This document shows, piece by piece, positions 1 through 9,058 of a DNA stretch of 40,246 nucleotides. Under the pieces are notes generated by a model that worked only from the letters and a program-made list of their open reading frames with translations, searched no databases and was not told where the DNA came from. The translations under genes were made by a program, and so were the position numbers. How positions within the stretch are numbered: the first letter of the stretch is position 1; every line of letters starts with the position of its first letter. The DNA is from Phycisphaerae bacterium (lineage in GTDB: Bacteria; Planctomycetota; Phycisphaerae; Tepidisphaerales; Tepidisphaeraceae). Location of the stretch: contig JAICTV010000021.1 of NCBI GenBank assembly GCA_025936175.1, forward strand, positions 1 through 40,246, written 5' to 3'.

Positions 1-1913
1 GGATCGAAGGACGCGCTTTTCATCCGCGCGAGCGCTTCGTCCTCGTCAGCGACACGCTTGGCGTCGGCGACGATCCACGCGCGCGGGAGGGGCGCGGGGT
101 TCTCGGCGATCGCGATCTCGCTTTGCGCGTACCGTCCGGCGCGGGCGACACTGAGAACCGGCAGCGGGAACGGATTGGCCGTGTCGTAGAGCGCGGCGGC
201 GAGCTCGTGGCGGTCGCCGCCCTGCGGCGGCACGCCGCGCATCGCATGGACGTAGCGATAGAACCGGCCGATCGACAGCGGCCAGTAGCCGTTGACGTTT
301 TGCGCGCCGGCGAACATCGCGGCGTTGGCTTTGATCTGAGGGGGGAGATCGATGCGAAAATTGTCTTTGGCGATGGACGCATTGAGGCGCGACATCAGCG
401 CGACGTCGTCGTCACGTCGCGGAGCGAACGGCTTCAGCGTGAACTGCGGCGTCGCCAGCAGCAGGTCGATTACGACGATCGCGCACATGGCTGTGACGAA
501 CACCCGCCGGTTCATCCACGCGCTCGCGATCGCCAACAACAGGCATGCTCCCAAAAGAATCTGCGGCATGCGCAGCGGCGACGTTGCGGGCGATTGCCAC
601 TGCATCTGCTCCGGTCCGCTCTCGACCAGGTACAGCAGCGTGTGCCGCTCGAAGATCGCCAGCAGGAGCAGCGCGACGAGCGAGATGTTGGTGATGGCGA
701 GCCGCCAGCCGCGCCGACGCCAGTTCGGACGATCGCCGGCGCTCGCCAGCAGCCAGTCGAGCCCGAACGCGCTGAGCGTCGAGAGCGAGAACGCGATCAA
801 CAGAAGCGCCCGCGCGGGAATGCGAAAGAGGTTCAACCCCGGCACGATCTTGAGCAGCAGCGCGTACACCGGCGTGACGCCGCCGAGCGCTAGCACGATC
901 GCGACCAGGAGCACGGCCCGCACGCCGCGCGACGCCGGCCCGCGCGCGAGGACCAGGCCGATCCCCGCGAGCAGCAGAGGAAGGATGCCCAGATACGCGG
1001 CGAACTCCCAGTTCGTGTTGATCTCGAACGGCTGCGGCGAACCGTCAAAGACCACGCCGATCGCGCGCACGCCGATCGACCAGGGGACGAGGAATCCGAT
1101 CAGCGACGGCGGATGGAGCGACATCGCCGTCGCGTACTCCGCGGTGTTGGCCGACCGGTCCGACTGCATCGCCAGTTCCGCCGTCGGCAGCAGTTGCACT
1201 GCCGCGACGCCCCCGGCGGCCAACGCGATCACGACAAGAGCAAGGAAGGAGCGGCCGACATGAGCGAGCGACGAAGACGATCGCCCCAGCGCATACACGG
1301 CGACGCCGACCGCGGTGTAGTAGGAATTCTGCGGCTCCCCCGCGAGTACCTGCACACCAAGCGTCGCGCCGGCGGCGGCGATCCATCGCCAGTTCCACCG
1401 CGGCGGTCCGTCGCACGCGCGATCGACGCAGTACATCGCCAGCGGCAGCCAAGCGGCGGTGAAGAGCATCGTCAGGTGCCCCACCGCGGCGTTGGCCATC
1501 ATGTATCCGCCCAGCGCGAACGGCATCGCGCCGATCATCGCCGCCACGCGCGATTGACAAACCCGCCGCAGCCACAGGTACATGAACGCTCCGGCGAGCG
1601 CGACGTGCAGCAGGATCAGCAGCCGCTCCGCCGCCGGCACCGGCATCAGCAGGTACAGCCACGCCGGCGGATAAAAGAGCGTCGCCTGTGGGTTCGCGGC
1701 GAGCGGCGTGCCCGCATAGATGTGCGGGTTCCACAATGGCAATCGGCCGGCGAGCAGCTCCCGCTTGATGTACAGGTGAATCCAGACGAAGTACTGCTCG
1801 AGGTCGGGAGCGGCAAGGAGGTGCGCCAGCGGCGCGAAGATCAGTTGACGCGTGCAGAGGATGACTAGCGCGACGACGGCGAGGAGGTGAAGCGATGGCG
1901 ATCGCTTGATCAT
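1..1913 (-). CDS. YfhO-family integral membrane protein, C-terminus cut off by the window edge
   Basis: The reading frame opens with ATG at 1913 and stays open to base 1, giving about 637 residues with no stop. It begins MIKRSPSLHLLAVVALVIL, a first membrane segment, and continues with many hydrophobic stretches. A block near residues 60-85 contains LWNPHIYAGTPLAANPQ followed by LFYPPAWLYLL, the hallmark of YfhO proteins (multi-spanning GT-C-like membrane proteins implicated in glycosylation of envelope polymers). The last visible part reads LPRAWIVADAKRV, also typical of the soluble C-terminal part of that family. The start codon overlaps the stop of the upstream M20 gene as ATGA, so the two are probably translationally coupled. 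Family membership is confident; substrate and exact activity cannot be told from the sequence. Confidence 0.85.
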   Translation of the reverse strand, partial: MIKRSPSLHLLAVVALVILCTRQLIFAPLAHLLAAPDLEQYFVWIHLYIKRELLAGRLPLWNPHIYAGTPLAANPQATLFYPPAWLYLLMPVPAAERLLILLHVALAGAFMYLWLRRVCQSRVAAMIGAMPFALGGYMMANAAVGHLTMLFTAAWLPLAMYCVDRACDGPPRWNWRWIAAAGATLGVQVLAGEPQNSYYTAVGVAVYALGRSSSSLAHVGRSFLALVVIALAAGGVAAVQLLPTAELAMQSDRSANTAEYATAMSLHPPSLIGFLVPWSIGVRAIGVVFDGSPQPFEINTNWEFAAYLGILPLLLAGIGLVLARGPASRGVRAVLLVAIVLALGGVTPVYALLLKIVPGLNLFRIPARALLLIAFSLSTLSAFGLDWLLASAGDRPNWRRRGWRLAITNISLVALLLLAIFERHTLLYLVESGPEQMQWQSPATSPLRMPQILLGACLLLAIASAWMNRRVFVTAMCAIVVIDLLLATPQFTLKPFAPRRDDDVALMSRLNASIAKDNFRIDLPPQIKANAAMFAGAQNVNGYWPLSIGRFYRYVHAMRGVPPQGGDRHELAAALYDTANPFPLPVLSVARAGRYAQSEIAIAENPAPLPRAWIVADAKRVADEDEALARMKSASFD

Positions 1914-3103
1914 CGTCCCCAGTTGATGACGAGCTCGACGAACATGCGCATGCCGATGGCCAGCGCATCGTCCGTGAAGTCGTAGCAGTCGCTGTGCAGC
2001 GTCGGATACGTACCCGGCGGGCACGACTTCGGCTCGACCCCGATGAGAAAGAAACAGCCGGGCACCTTCTCGAGGTAATACGAGAAATCCTCTCCACCCA
2101 TGCTCGGCCTGGCGACGGGGAGGAAGCGCTCGTTGCCGAACGTTTGCCGCGCGATCTTCGCGACATAGTCGGCCGTGGCGGGGTCGTTGATCGTCGCGGG
2201 GTAGCCTTCGGTCCAGAGGAAATCGAGCCGGCAGTTGTTCGCCAGCGCGATCCCGCGCATGCGGCGCTCGAGGACATCCCTGGCGCGGGCGCGCTGCTCG
2301 CGCGTGAGCGTGCGCACGGTCGCCTCGATCGTCGCGGTGTCGGGGATGATGTTGACGGCGGTGCCGGCGTTAAAGAGGCCGATCGTGACGACGCACGCAT
2401 CGGTCGGATCGGTCTCGCGGCTCACGGTTTTCTGCAGGCTCGTCACCGCTTCGGCGGCGGTGGCGATCGGATCGGCGCCCAGATGGGGGTAAGCGCCATG
2501 ACAACCTTTGCCGATGAAAGTGGCTTTGAAATTGTCCGTCGCCGCGAGCAGCGCGCCCGCTTTGGTGGCAACGGTGCCGCACGGAAGTCCCGGCCAGCCG
2601 TGCAGGCCGAAGATCGCCTCGACCTTCGGCCCGATGCGTCCGTCGAGCACGCCGGCGGTGACGAGGCGCTCCGCCCCGCCGCCCCCCTCTTCGGCCGGCT
2701 GCCAGATCAGCTTCACGCAGACGTTGAGTTGCGATTCGATCGATTTGAGGATCGACGCCACGCCCAGCAGCGTCGCGATGTGTCCATCGTGCCCGCACGC
2801 GTGCATCCTGCCCGCGTGCGTGCTCGCGTACGGCAGGTTGGTCTTCTCGTGGATCGGCAGCGCGTCGATGTCGGAGCGCAGCGCGACGCACGGCTTGGTC
2901 TTCTCGCCGATCAGCGCGATCGTCGCCGTCGGCGCGTTCGTCACGCCGTCGATGTGCGCGACCTTCAGCCGATCAAGCTCCGCGCGGATGGCGTCGGCGG
3001 TCTTGAATTCCTCAAACGAGAGTTCCGGAATGCGGTGCAGGCGATGCCGCAACTCGGCGATGGCGGGGACGCGTTCATCAACCAAAGATCCCGCGGAACT
3101 CAT
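1910..3103 (-). CDS. M20-family amidohydrolase (N-acyl amino acid / hippurate hydrolase type)
   Basis: A 397-residue protein of normal length for M20D amidohydrolases, which remove acyl groups from N-acyl amino acids or similar amides using a di-metal centre. Visible family blocks are HRIPELSFEEF near the N-terminus, LRSDIDALPIHE, the metal-binding HACGHDGH, PAEEGGGGA with the catalytic Glu pair, GKGCHGAYPH in the dimerisation domain, MGGEDFSYYLEKVPG, and the last metal ligand in TLHSDCYDF. No signal peptide is visible, so it should act in the cytoplasm. The downstream YfhO-like gene starts inside its stop codon. No strong Shine-Dalgarno is seen before the ATG. The precise substrate is unknown. 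Confidence 0.92.
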   Translation of the reverse strand: MSSAGSLVDERVPAIAELRHRLHRIPELSFEEFKTADAIRAELDRLKVAHIDGVTNAPTATIALIGEKTKPCVALRSDIDALPIHEKTNLPYASTHAGRMHACGHDGHIATLLGVASILKSIESQLNVCVKLIWQPAEEGGGGAERLVTAGVLDGRIGPKVEAIFGLHGWPGLPCGTVATKAGALLAATDNFKATFIGKGCHGAYPHLGADPIATAAEAVTSLQKTVSRETDPTDACVVTIGLFNAGTAVNIIPDTATIEATVRTLTREQRARARDVLERRMRGIALANNCRLDFLWTEGYPATINDPATADYVAKIARQTFGNERFLPVARPSMGGEDFSYYLEKVPGCFFLIGVEPKSCPPGTYPTLHSDCYDFTDDALAIGMRMFVELVINWGR

Positions 3104-3154
3104 GTCAGGCAGACTAGCAGACGCAATGCGGCGAAGCCACCAGACGTGAAGGCG

Positions 3155-4828
3155 TCACTGCTGCGCCGGCCGGCTTCCGATGGCGACGAGATCGAGCACT
3201 TCCCACCCCGAATTCTGCATGCCGAGGAACTCGCGCGTCGGCTCATCGTAGAACGACCCGGACTCGAACCAGTTCAGGTCGAGCGCTTCGCTGGAGAGCG
3301 CGAGCCGATTGGTGACCATGCCGGCTTCAAGGTGCGCCAGGCGATAGATGTCCGGCCCCGCGATCGGCAGAAGTCCGCCGAGGTTCGCGCTGACGAAGCA
3401 GACGGCGGCGCAGTGCCCGAACGCCGCCTGATCCAGCGCGAGCTTCGCCGTCTCCTTGCGGAAGGTCCCGTGGCGGAGGATCGACCAGCGATCGCTCGGC
3501 GGATGGTAATACCAGATGCCGGCGTCCATCCCGTTCACCGCGTGGACGAACCAGAACGGCCGCACCAGCGCGACGTGCGGGCCTTCCGGATGGAGGGGGA
3601 AGTAAGTCCCGCCGCGGAACGCGAGGCGGTTGATCGCGAGGAACGCGTCGCGCGCGACCGGGCCGTGAGTAAAGTGCGGCGACGCCAGCCGTGTCGCGAG
3701 CACTTTGCGCAGCGGCTGGCCGGGAAGCGGCTGGGGATGCGTCGGCGGCAGCGACCCGTCCGACATGCGCGAGGTCTCGACGTCGAACGTCGGATGATTG
3801 GGCGCGAGCGGCGAGAGGTCCGTGTAAGGCGGCCGCACCTCGCGCACCGCCATCCCCGGCGCGACGCACGCCTGGTGCGTTTCGAGGATCGAGACGTACG
3901 GCACGACTTCGTTCGCGAGGTCTCCGCGCTCGACCGGGGGCATCGGACCCGCCGCCGCAGGCGTTCCTCCCTCCGCGCCCGCGCCCTTCTGCGTCGGCCC
4001 CAGCGGGATCGGACAGGTCGCGCGATCCGCCCACGCGACCATCGCCTGCACCGCCTCCGCGTGGCCGAAATCCGCGTCCGCGCGCACGCCGATCAGCTCG
4101 CGCGTCGCCGAGTCGTTCATCTGCATGCGCGTCATCGTCTGGATGCCCAGGCCCGTCGCGACGGTCACCAGGTTCTGCACCAGGTACCCGGCATCGTGCA
4201 GCGCGTGTCGATACCCGCGGCGCCCGAAGCGCCAGGTCGATCGGCAGAAGATCGTCGAGACGAACATCGCCGCCGGCACCGTCTTCAAAAACGCCAGGTC
4301 CGGCCGGCCGCGGACCAGCCGGGCGATCGTCTCTCCGCCGTCACGGAGTTTGCGGAGCGTGAACTCGCGCGGGTTGTAGTGATAGAAGCCGGCGTCGAGC
4401 CCTTCGACCGCGAACGCGGCGACGTACACCTCGCACGGGAAGGCGTTGCCGTCGCTGAAGCAGGTCCGCGCGAAGTGCGTCGCGGTGATCGTACGCCGCT
4501 TCTGCGCGATCCCGTCGGCGTACTGAAGCCAGGTCGCCAGCGTCTTGAGATCCTGCGGCGGCCCGACCTGCTCCGGCGGCACCGCCGCCAGCCCGTCGCG
4601 CATCAACGCCAGCGTCAGCGCGCCCGGATCGAGGAATCCGGTCGGCAGCGAGGTGCCTTCGAGGTTTTCGAAGATCCGGAACTCGTACGGCTGATTTTCC
4701 GGCTGCGGCACGACCGGCTCGGCGGCGAGCGACGCGGGCGACCAGCGCGACGAGTCGTGATATTCCATCACGCGCGCGACGCGATCGAGGATCTCCTGCG
4801 GAAGAGTAATCGGATTGACGATCGGCAT
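3155..4828 (-). CDS. Tandem SagB-type nitroreductase-fold dehydrogenase
   Basis: A 557-residue protein built of two SagB-like halves. The first (about residues 20-270) has SDGNAFPCEVYVAAF, GLDAGFYHYNP and RRGYRHALHDAGYLVQNL, matching the FMN-binding and dimer segments of SagB/ThcOx enzymes. The second (about 330-555) repeats the pattern with GGTYFPLHPEG, GMDAGIWYYHP and YRLAHLEAGMVTNRL. SagB enzymes are flavin-dependent oxidases that turn azolines into azoles in thiazole/oxazole-modified peptides, but many tandem members lie outside such clusters. No YcaO cyclodehydratase or precursor peptide is visible here, so a peptide-maturation role is not supported. The gene follows a small unknown gene by 42 bases and precedes the M20 gene by about 50 bases. 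Confidence 0.85.
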   Translation of the reverse strand: MPIVNPITLPQEILDRVARVMEYHDSSRWSPASLAAEPVVPQPENQPYEFRIFENLEGTSLPTGFLDPGALTLALMRDGLAAVPPEQVGPPQDLKTLATWLQYADGIAQKRRTITATHFARTCFSDGNAFPCEVYVAAFAVEGLDAGFYHYNPREFTLRKLRDGGETIARLVRGRPDLAFLKTVPAAMFVSTIFCRSTWRFGRRGYRHALHDAGYLVQNLVTVATGLGIQTMTRMQMNDSATRELIGVRADADFGHAEAVQAMVAWADRATCPIPLGPTQKGAGAEGGTPAAAGPMPPVERGDLANEVVPYVSILETHQACVAPGMAVREVRPPYTDLSPLAPNHPTFDVETSRMSDGSLPPTHPQPLPGQPLRKVLATRLASPHFTHGPVARDAFLAINRLAFRGGTYFPLHPEGPHVALVRPFWFVHAVNGMDAGIWYYHPPSDRWSILRHGTFRKETAKLALDQAAFGHCAAVCFVSANLGGLLPIAGPDIYRLAHLEAGMVTNRLALSSEALDLNWFESGSFYDEPTREFLGMQNSGWEVLDLVAIGSRPAQQ

Positions 4829-4870
4829 CGCGCCCGCGTGCAGTGCTTCGGCCGAAATGAAACGCCGCCC

Positions 4871-5305
4871 TCAGTGCACGATTGTACCGACTGGCGCCGA
4901 TTCGGCACATCGCATACGAACGCCGCGTCCCGCGCTTTTGCCCTTCGCCCGCCGCGGGATGGGCACGCTGCTGAACAGCACGCCCCCCGGCACGTCCTCG
5001 CGCGCCATCGTCACCCGCCGCTGCACGAACGCGAGTTGAAACTCATCGAGCGGCCCGTCCCAGCGATCGTCCCCCCGCCAGTGCGTCTCGCTCAGGTTGA
5101 ACATGATCGGCGGAAAATCGCTGAAGATGCTGGCGTTGAGCGTGCGCGTGCTCCACGCGGTCGAGGTGATCACGTCCCCCGGCGGCGCGACCGGCACTTG
5201 TTCTGTGCCCAAAACCGGCTCGAAGACGCGCTGCAGCGGTCCAAGAATGCGCCGGCCGCGGAGGCGCGCGGCCTCCGCGTGGACGATGGGAAGACGTCGG
5301 GTCAT
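4871..5305 (-). CDS. Hypothetical protein, 144 aa, upstream of the SagB-like gene
   Basis: The product is not recognised. The middle of the protein looks like a folded domain: it has STRTLNASIFSDFPPIMFNL and then a stretch rich in Trp, Asp and Phe with WRGDDRWDGPLDEF. The N- and C-terminal ends are Arg-rich. There is no signal peptide or membrane segment. A weak GAGCGA precedes the ATG. It lies 42 bases upstream of the tandem SagB-like gene on the same strand, so co-transcription is likely and the two products may work together. The opposite-strand frames over this interval are Arg/Pro-rich and look like antisense shadows. Confidence 0.55.
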   Translation of the reverse strand: MTRRLPIVHAEAARLRGRRILGPLQRVFEPVLGTEQVPVAPPGDVITSTAWSTRTLNASIFSDFPPIMFNLSETHWRGDDRWDGPLDEFQLAFVQRRVTMAREDVPGGVLFSSVPIPRRAKGKSAGRGVRMRCAESAPVGTIVH

Positions 5306-5368
5306 TCGCTCGATTCGATTATCGTCGGTGCCCGCCGATTTTGCGACATGAACCTTGACCGCCAGGGC

Positions 5369-7261
5369 TCAAGCGGCTGCAGGATGACGCGGGCGCCGGC
5401 GTCGTGGCGGCAGCGACGCGATGGCGATCATGCACGCGCCCGCAACCGCTGCGGCCGCCGGTTCCGGAACGACGGCAACGGCGCCCTCGGGGGCGAACGC
5501 GGCACCTTGCGCGGGGAAGTTCGAATCGATGATGAAATAATCGTCGCCGTTGATGACGCCGTCGTAATTGAAATCACCGTTGAACCAACCGTGCAAGCCT
5601 TGTGGGAACCCGCTGTCGATCTGGAAATAGTCGTCTCCGTCGATGCGGGCGTCGAGATTGGCGTCGCCGCCGCGGGTGTACATGAGCAGCACGTCGCCCG
5701 CGGCGACCGCGATCCCGCCGAAAGTCCGTCCGACGTAGCCGGCGTCCTCCGCCTTTGCCACTCCGAGTGTCGTCAGCGCTGCGGTCGCCGTGGCGGCGGG
5801 TTCGGAGGTGATGATCCCGTCGCCATCCCACGCACCCTCGTTTCGACCGGACTTCACGAGCGCGCTGATGGCGGCAACATCCCCGCCGTGCACGACAAGG
5901 TTATTGTCGGTCACATCGAGTTGCGCTCCCGGGGCGACCGCAAGAGCGTTCGTGTCGGAAGTGGCGGCCGCGCCGCTCATCACGAGCGTTCCGCCGGTCA
6001 CGCTGATGCTGCTGGTGCTGAACGATTTGATCGACAGCGTTCCCGCGCCGGCTTTCTCGACGCCCGCACCCGACACCGGTGCGTTCACCGTCAAGGTCTG
6101 CCCGACGGCGACGTCCCAGCGCTGGTCATTGGCGAGTTGGACCGGCGCGTTGATGACCGCCGACTGATTGGCGGCGATGCCTTCTCCCAGCGGCGCGTTG
6201 AGCGTGATGGCGCCGCCGCCGGCGAGTGCGTAGTTCGTCGTCGTGCCGTCAAACGTGATCTTGCCGACGGTCATCGGCCCGGCGACGGTGATGTCTGCCG
6301 ACGATGCTCCCGCGCCGCCGAAGATCGCGTCGTCCGGCGCAAGGTTGTGCCACGCCGCGGCGTCGCCGGACGGATCTCGCCACGCGGGTTGGGTCGTGTC
6401 CCATGTTCCCGAGCTGCCCGCCCAGTTCAGCTCGCGCGGAATCTCGGCGATCAGGAAGTCGGCGGACGGGGTGGCGGTGACCGTCGGATACGAGGAGAAG
6501 CGCGCCTCGTCCACCAGACCGCTGAACAAATACCTGGGCGGCAGCGCGCTTGCGGAAAGCGGATTCCCGAACCCGCCGACATAAAACGATCCGCCGACAA
6601 AGCCCGGCGACGACTGCGCGCCGGCAGAAAGGTCGGGCTGTTCCACGCCGTTGACGTAGAAATCGTTCGCCGTGTTCTGGCGGACAAATGCCAGGTGCGT
6701 CCAGGTGTTGCTCGACGCCGGTGCGAGGACCTTCTCATACGAGGACCCGATGCGCACCACGTAGTTCTTCCCGTGCTGGAAGAAGCCGATGCCGTTGTAG
6801 AACGGCACACCGTTGTACGAGATCAGCGTGTAGCCGCTCGGATCGCCCTGGCCCAGCGGGCTGGATTTCACCCACGTTTCCAGCGCGTACGCCGCGCTCG
6901 TCGAGGTCACGGCGCCGCCGCGCATGTAGTAGTTCGGCTCCGGCTGCGCGATGTCGAGCGGGCCGGTGAAGTTGAAAAGCTTCATCGACAGCTTGTCGGC
7001 CGAGGCGGCGGCCGCGACGTTGGCGGGAACATCCGCCGAGTAGTGCGGCGCGCCGGCGCGCGTCAGATCCAGGTGATTGAGCGTGTGATCGAGGGTCGGG
7101 TTGTTGGCGACGTTGCCGGCCGCGGCGCCCGGATCGTCATCCCCCAGCCGATACCAAGCGATTGGTTGAACCGCGGCCCTCGCCGCCGCGGACCATGCGG
7201 CCGCCGCAAGCAGAGAAAGCGGTACGATCCGGCGGGAGATGATGCGACAGTGGCGTTTCAT
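5369..7261 (-). CDS. Secreted LamG-domain protein with dockerin-like repeat and PEP-CTERM-like tail
   Basis: A 630-residue exported protein. Residues 1-29 are a signal peptide ending in ARAA. Residues about 34-265 form a LamG/concanavalin-like domain (AYALETWVKS, THLAFVRQNTANDFYVNGVE, FSGLVDEARFSS). Residues about 275-430 resemble the passenger-associated beta-strand repeat of autotransporter-like proteins (NWAGSSGTWDT, GAGTLSIKSFS). Two calcium-loop-like units, GGDANLDARIDGDDYF and GDFNYDGVINGDDYF (about 525-590), form a dockerin-like pair typical of planctomycete extracellular proteins. The end has VPEPAAAA, a hydrophobic stretch and an Arg cluster, a PEP-CTERM-like sorting signal. An AAAGG about 8 bases before the ATG is a good ribosome site. 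It probably acts at or outside the cell surface; the ligand is unknown. Confidence 0.88.
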   Translation of the reverse strand: MKRHCRIISRRIVPLSLLAAAAWSAAARAAVQPIAWYRLGDDDPGAAAGNVANNPTLDHTLNHLDLTRAGAPHYSADVPANVAAAASADKLSMKLFNFTGPLDIAQPEPNYYMRGGAVTSTSAAYALETWVKSSPLGQGDPSGYTLISYNGVPFYNGIGFFQHGKNYVVRIGSSYEKVLAPASSNTWTHLAFVRQNTANDFYVNGVEQPDLSAGAQSSPGFVGGSFYVGGFGNPLSASALPPRYLFSGLVDEARFSSYPTVTATPSADFLIAEIPRELNWAGSSGTWDTTQPAWRDPSGDAAAWHNLAPDDAIFGGAGASSADITVAGPMTVGKITFDGTTTNYALAGGGAITLNAPLGEGIAANQSAVINAPVQLANDQRWDVAVGQTLTVNAPVSGAGVEKAGAGTLSIKSFSTSSISVTGGTLVMSGAAATSDTNALAVAPGAQLDVTDNNLVVHGGDVAAISALVKSGRNEGAWDGDGIITSEPAATATAALTTLGVAKAEDAGYVGRTFGGIAVAAGDVLLMYTRGGDANLDARIDGDDYFQIDSGFPQGLHGWFNGDFNYDGVINGDDYFIIDSNFPAQGAAFAPEGAVAVVPEPAAAAVAGACMIAIASLPPRRRRPRHPAAA

Positions 7262-7393
7262 CTGCGATGCCTTTTCCAGCGGGGTGGAACGACATGCCGA
7301 CGACGATCTCAGGGTGGTTCCTCACCCTATCAACCAAAAACGCCGTTGCAAGACATTTGTTTCGCCGAGCGCGCGCGCCCGGCCCGGCGGCGA

Positions 7394-8146
7394 TCAGAAC
7401 AACTGGTCCAGAATCCGCGCCATGGGCAACTGAATGCAGGTGAAGATCGGCGTGTCGCGCTGGGTGTACTTGCTGCTCTCGGTCTCGCGCAGCTCCATCA
7501 CCAGGTCGAGAAAATCCTTCGGCTCCTCGCTCTCGAAGGCGACGACGAAGTCCTGATCATCGAGCCCGAAGCTGTAGGTCGTGTTCAGCTTCACGCTCGG
7601 GTACTTGTTGCCCACCTTGATGTGCGCGTCCATGATCTCCTGCCGTTTTTCCAGCGGCAGCAGGTACCAGTCGCGGGTCTTCACGAAGGGATATACGAAA
7701 AGATATTTTCGCTTCCCGGGGATGATGTGCGTGCGCGACTCGGGCGTGTGAAAGGGGTCCAGCTTGTCGATGTACATGCTGCGCTTGGTCATCGACAAAA
7801 ACGAGTACGGCATCGAGAGGAACCCGCCCAGCCGCGACTTGTTCATCGTCGCCTGCTGCTCCGCAAACGCATCCGGCAGGAGGCTGATCCGCCAGAGGAG
7901 AAAATCGCATTCCGCCTTGAGGCCCACGGTGCTGTACGTCAGGCACATCATGTTCTCGAACGGCGACTGGAACATCTTGAGGAACTCGCTGCGCGCCTGC
8001 CACTTCTGATCGTCCGGCAATTGGCGGATCGCCGGATCGATCTTGAAGAACGCGAAGTTGACGAACTGGCGCTGGACGGCGGGGACAGATGCTTGCGCGG
8101 GCGCGGGTGCGCCGGCGGTTTGGGGTGCGTGAGACATGTCGGACAT
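7394..8146 (-). CDS. chdC: Chlorite dismutase-fold protein, probable coproheme decarboxylase ChdC/HemQ
   Basis: The 250-residue product has the ferredoxin-like repeats of the chlorite dismutase family. ChdC converts coproheme III to haem b in the coproporphyrin-dependent pathway. The stretch KYLFVYPFVKTRDWYLLP carries the Tyr-Pro expected for the catalytic tyrosine. RQEIMDAHIKVGNKYPS carries a His where the proximal haem ligand lies in HemQ proteins, and YSFGLDDQDFVVAFE matches the conserved glycine-acidic block before the last strand. The first 25 residues are Pro/Ala-rich and probably disordered. A methyltransferase gene follows after 12 bases on the same strand. The family call is firm; choosing ChdC rather than chlorite dismutase follows from the YP and His context and from the usual role in planctomycetes. 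Confidence 0.8.
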   Translation of the reverse strand: MSDMSHAPQTAGAPAPAQASVPAVQRQFVNFAFFKIDPAIRQLPDDQKWQARSEFLKMFQSPFENMMCLTYSTVGLKAECDFLLWRISLLPDAFAEQQATMNKSRLGGFLSMPYSFLSMTKRSMYIDKLDPFHTPESRTHIIPGKRKYLFVYPFVKTRDWYLLPLEKRQEIMDAHIKVGNKYPSVKLNTTYSFGLDDQDFVVAFESEEPKDFLDLVMELRETESSKYTQRDTPIFTCIQLPMARILDQLF

Positions 8147-8158
8147 TATGCGGCAAAG

Positions 8159-8935
8159 CTACGCGAGGCGACAGGAGGCGATCATCCGCGGCGATTCGGA
8201 TCGCAGCGGCGAAGCGTTGTAGTTGCCGCAGAGCCTGTCGATGCGAAAGCCGGTGCGCTCGAGCAGCAATTGAAGCTCGCGCGGGAAGATCGCGGTCATT
8301 TCCACCGCCGCGCTCTCGCGACGCTCCAGCCCGCGGCGGTCGAACCACTTGTAATGAAACGTCACGCGCATCCACTGCCGGCTCATGTCGCGCAGCACGT
8401 CCACATGCCGCACGACCGTCCGGTCGAGCGCCGGCACGTAAAACGAGGACGTCTCCATCTTCCGGCTCTCGCGCTCGGCGAGAAGCGAGTGATCCGGGTG
8501 AAAGATGTCGAGCCAGAACAACCCGCGCGGCTTGAGGTGGCGGCGGACGTTGGCGAGAAAACGATCCTGCTGCTCGATCGTCGTGAACGCCAGCATCGTG
8601 TTGAAGAAGATGCAGACGCGGTCGAATTTCTGACGAAGGTTCATCGTCAGCACGTCGCCGCGGAGAAGTTTGAGCTCGCGCTCTTTCAATCCAACCGCGT
8701 CGCGCTTGCGGACGGCGATCGCGAGCATCGCCGGATCGCGCTCGACGCCGACGACGCGGTGTCCCGCCTGCGCCATCGGGATCGTCGCGCGGCCGGTGCC
8801 GCTGCACAGCTCGAGGATCGACAATCGCTTTCGCTTGGGCAGAGAGTCGAGAAAGAACGGCACATCGTGCCGGAGCATCTCCATTCGCTCGTGCTCCGGG
8901 TCGTAATACTCGGCGACGGCGCGGTAGCGGTTCAC
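8159..8935 (-). CDS. Class I SAM-dependent methyltransferase
   Basis: The product is 258 residues when started at the GTG at 8935, which has AGGGAG seven bases upstream. Longer in-frame starts run into the palindromic repeat at 8964-9043 and are unlikely. Motif I is ILELCSGTGRATIPMA (SAM-binding GxGxG-like loop), followed by VVGVERDPAMLAIA with the acidic residue for the ribose hydroxyls, RGDVLTM, and FDRVCIFFNTMLAF as motif IV. The C-terminal region has paired strands (VTFHYKWFDRRG) and ends with a MIASCRL strand. It resembles small-molecule methyltransferases of the Methyltransf_25 type. The substrate is unknown. It sits between the mannosidase and ChdC genes on the same strand. Confidence 0.85.
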   Translation of the reverse strand: MNRYRAVAEYYDPEHERMEMLRHDVPFFLDSLPKRKRLSILELCSGTGRATIPMAQAGHRVVGVERDPAMLAIAVRKRDAVGLKERELKLLRGDVLTMNLRQKFDRVCIFFNTMLAFTTIEQQDRFLANVRRHLKPRGLFWLDIFHPDHSLLAERESRKMETSSFYVPALDRTVVRHVDVLRDMSRQWMRVTFHYKWFDRRGLERRESAAVEMTAIFPRELQLLLERTGFRIDRLCGNYNASPLRSESPRMIASCRLA

Positions 8936-8963
8936 GTCAGCACTCCCTGTGGCAGCAGAGTAT

Positions 8964-9043
8964 GTCATCCCGAGGTACTCCGAGGGATCTCGGCGCATCA
9001 CGATCGTTCGACTCTGAGATTCCTCGAAGCACCTCCCAATGAC
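8964..9043. repeat. Long imperfect palindrome, family A copy 1
   Basis: The left arm GTCATCCCGAGGTACTCCG continues into GAGGGATCTCGG. The right arm, read in reverse complement, is GTCATTGGGAGGTGCTTCG followed by AGGAATCTCAG. A loop of about 20 bases separates them. The same left arm recurs at 19914. It lies between the mannosidase stop and the methyltransferase start. Confidence 0.85.
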
Positions 9044-9058
9044 GACTCTCGTCGGCCG

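Noticed and set aside
3155..5305. Thiazole/oxazole-modified peptide (RiPP) biosynthetic cluster around the SagB-like gene
   Set aside because: No YcaO, protease, transporter or plausible precursor peptide was found around it in the window.
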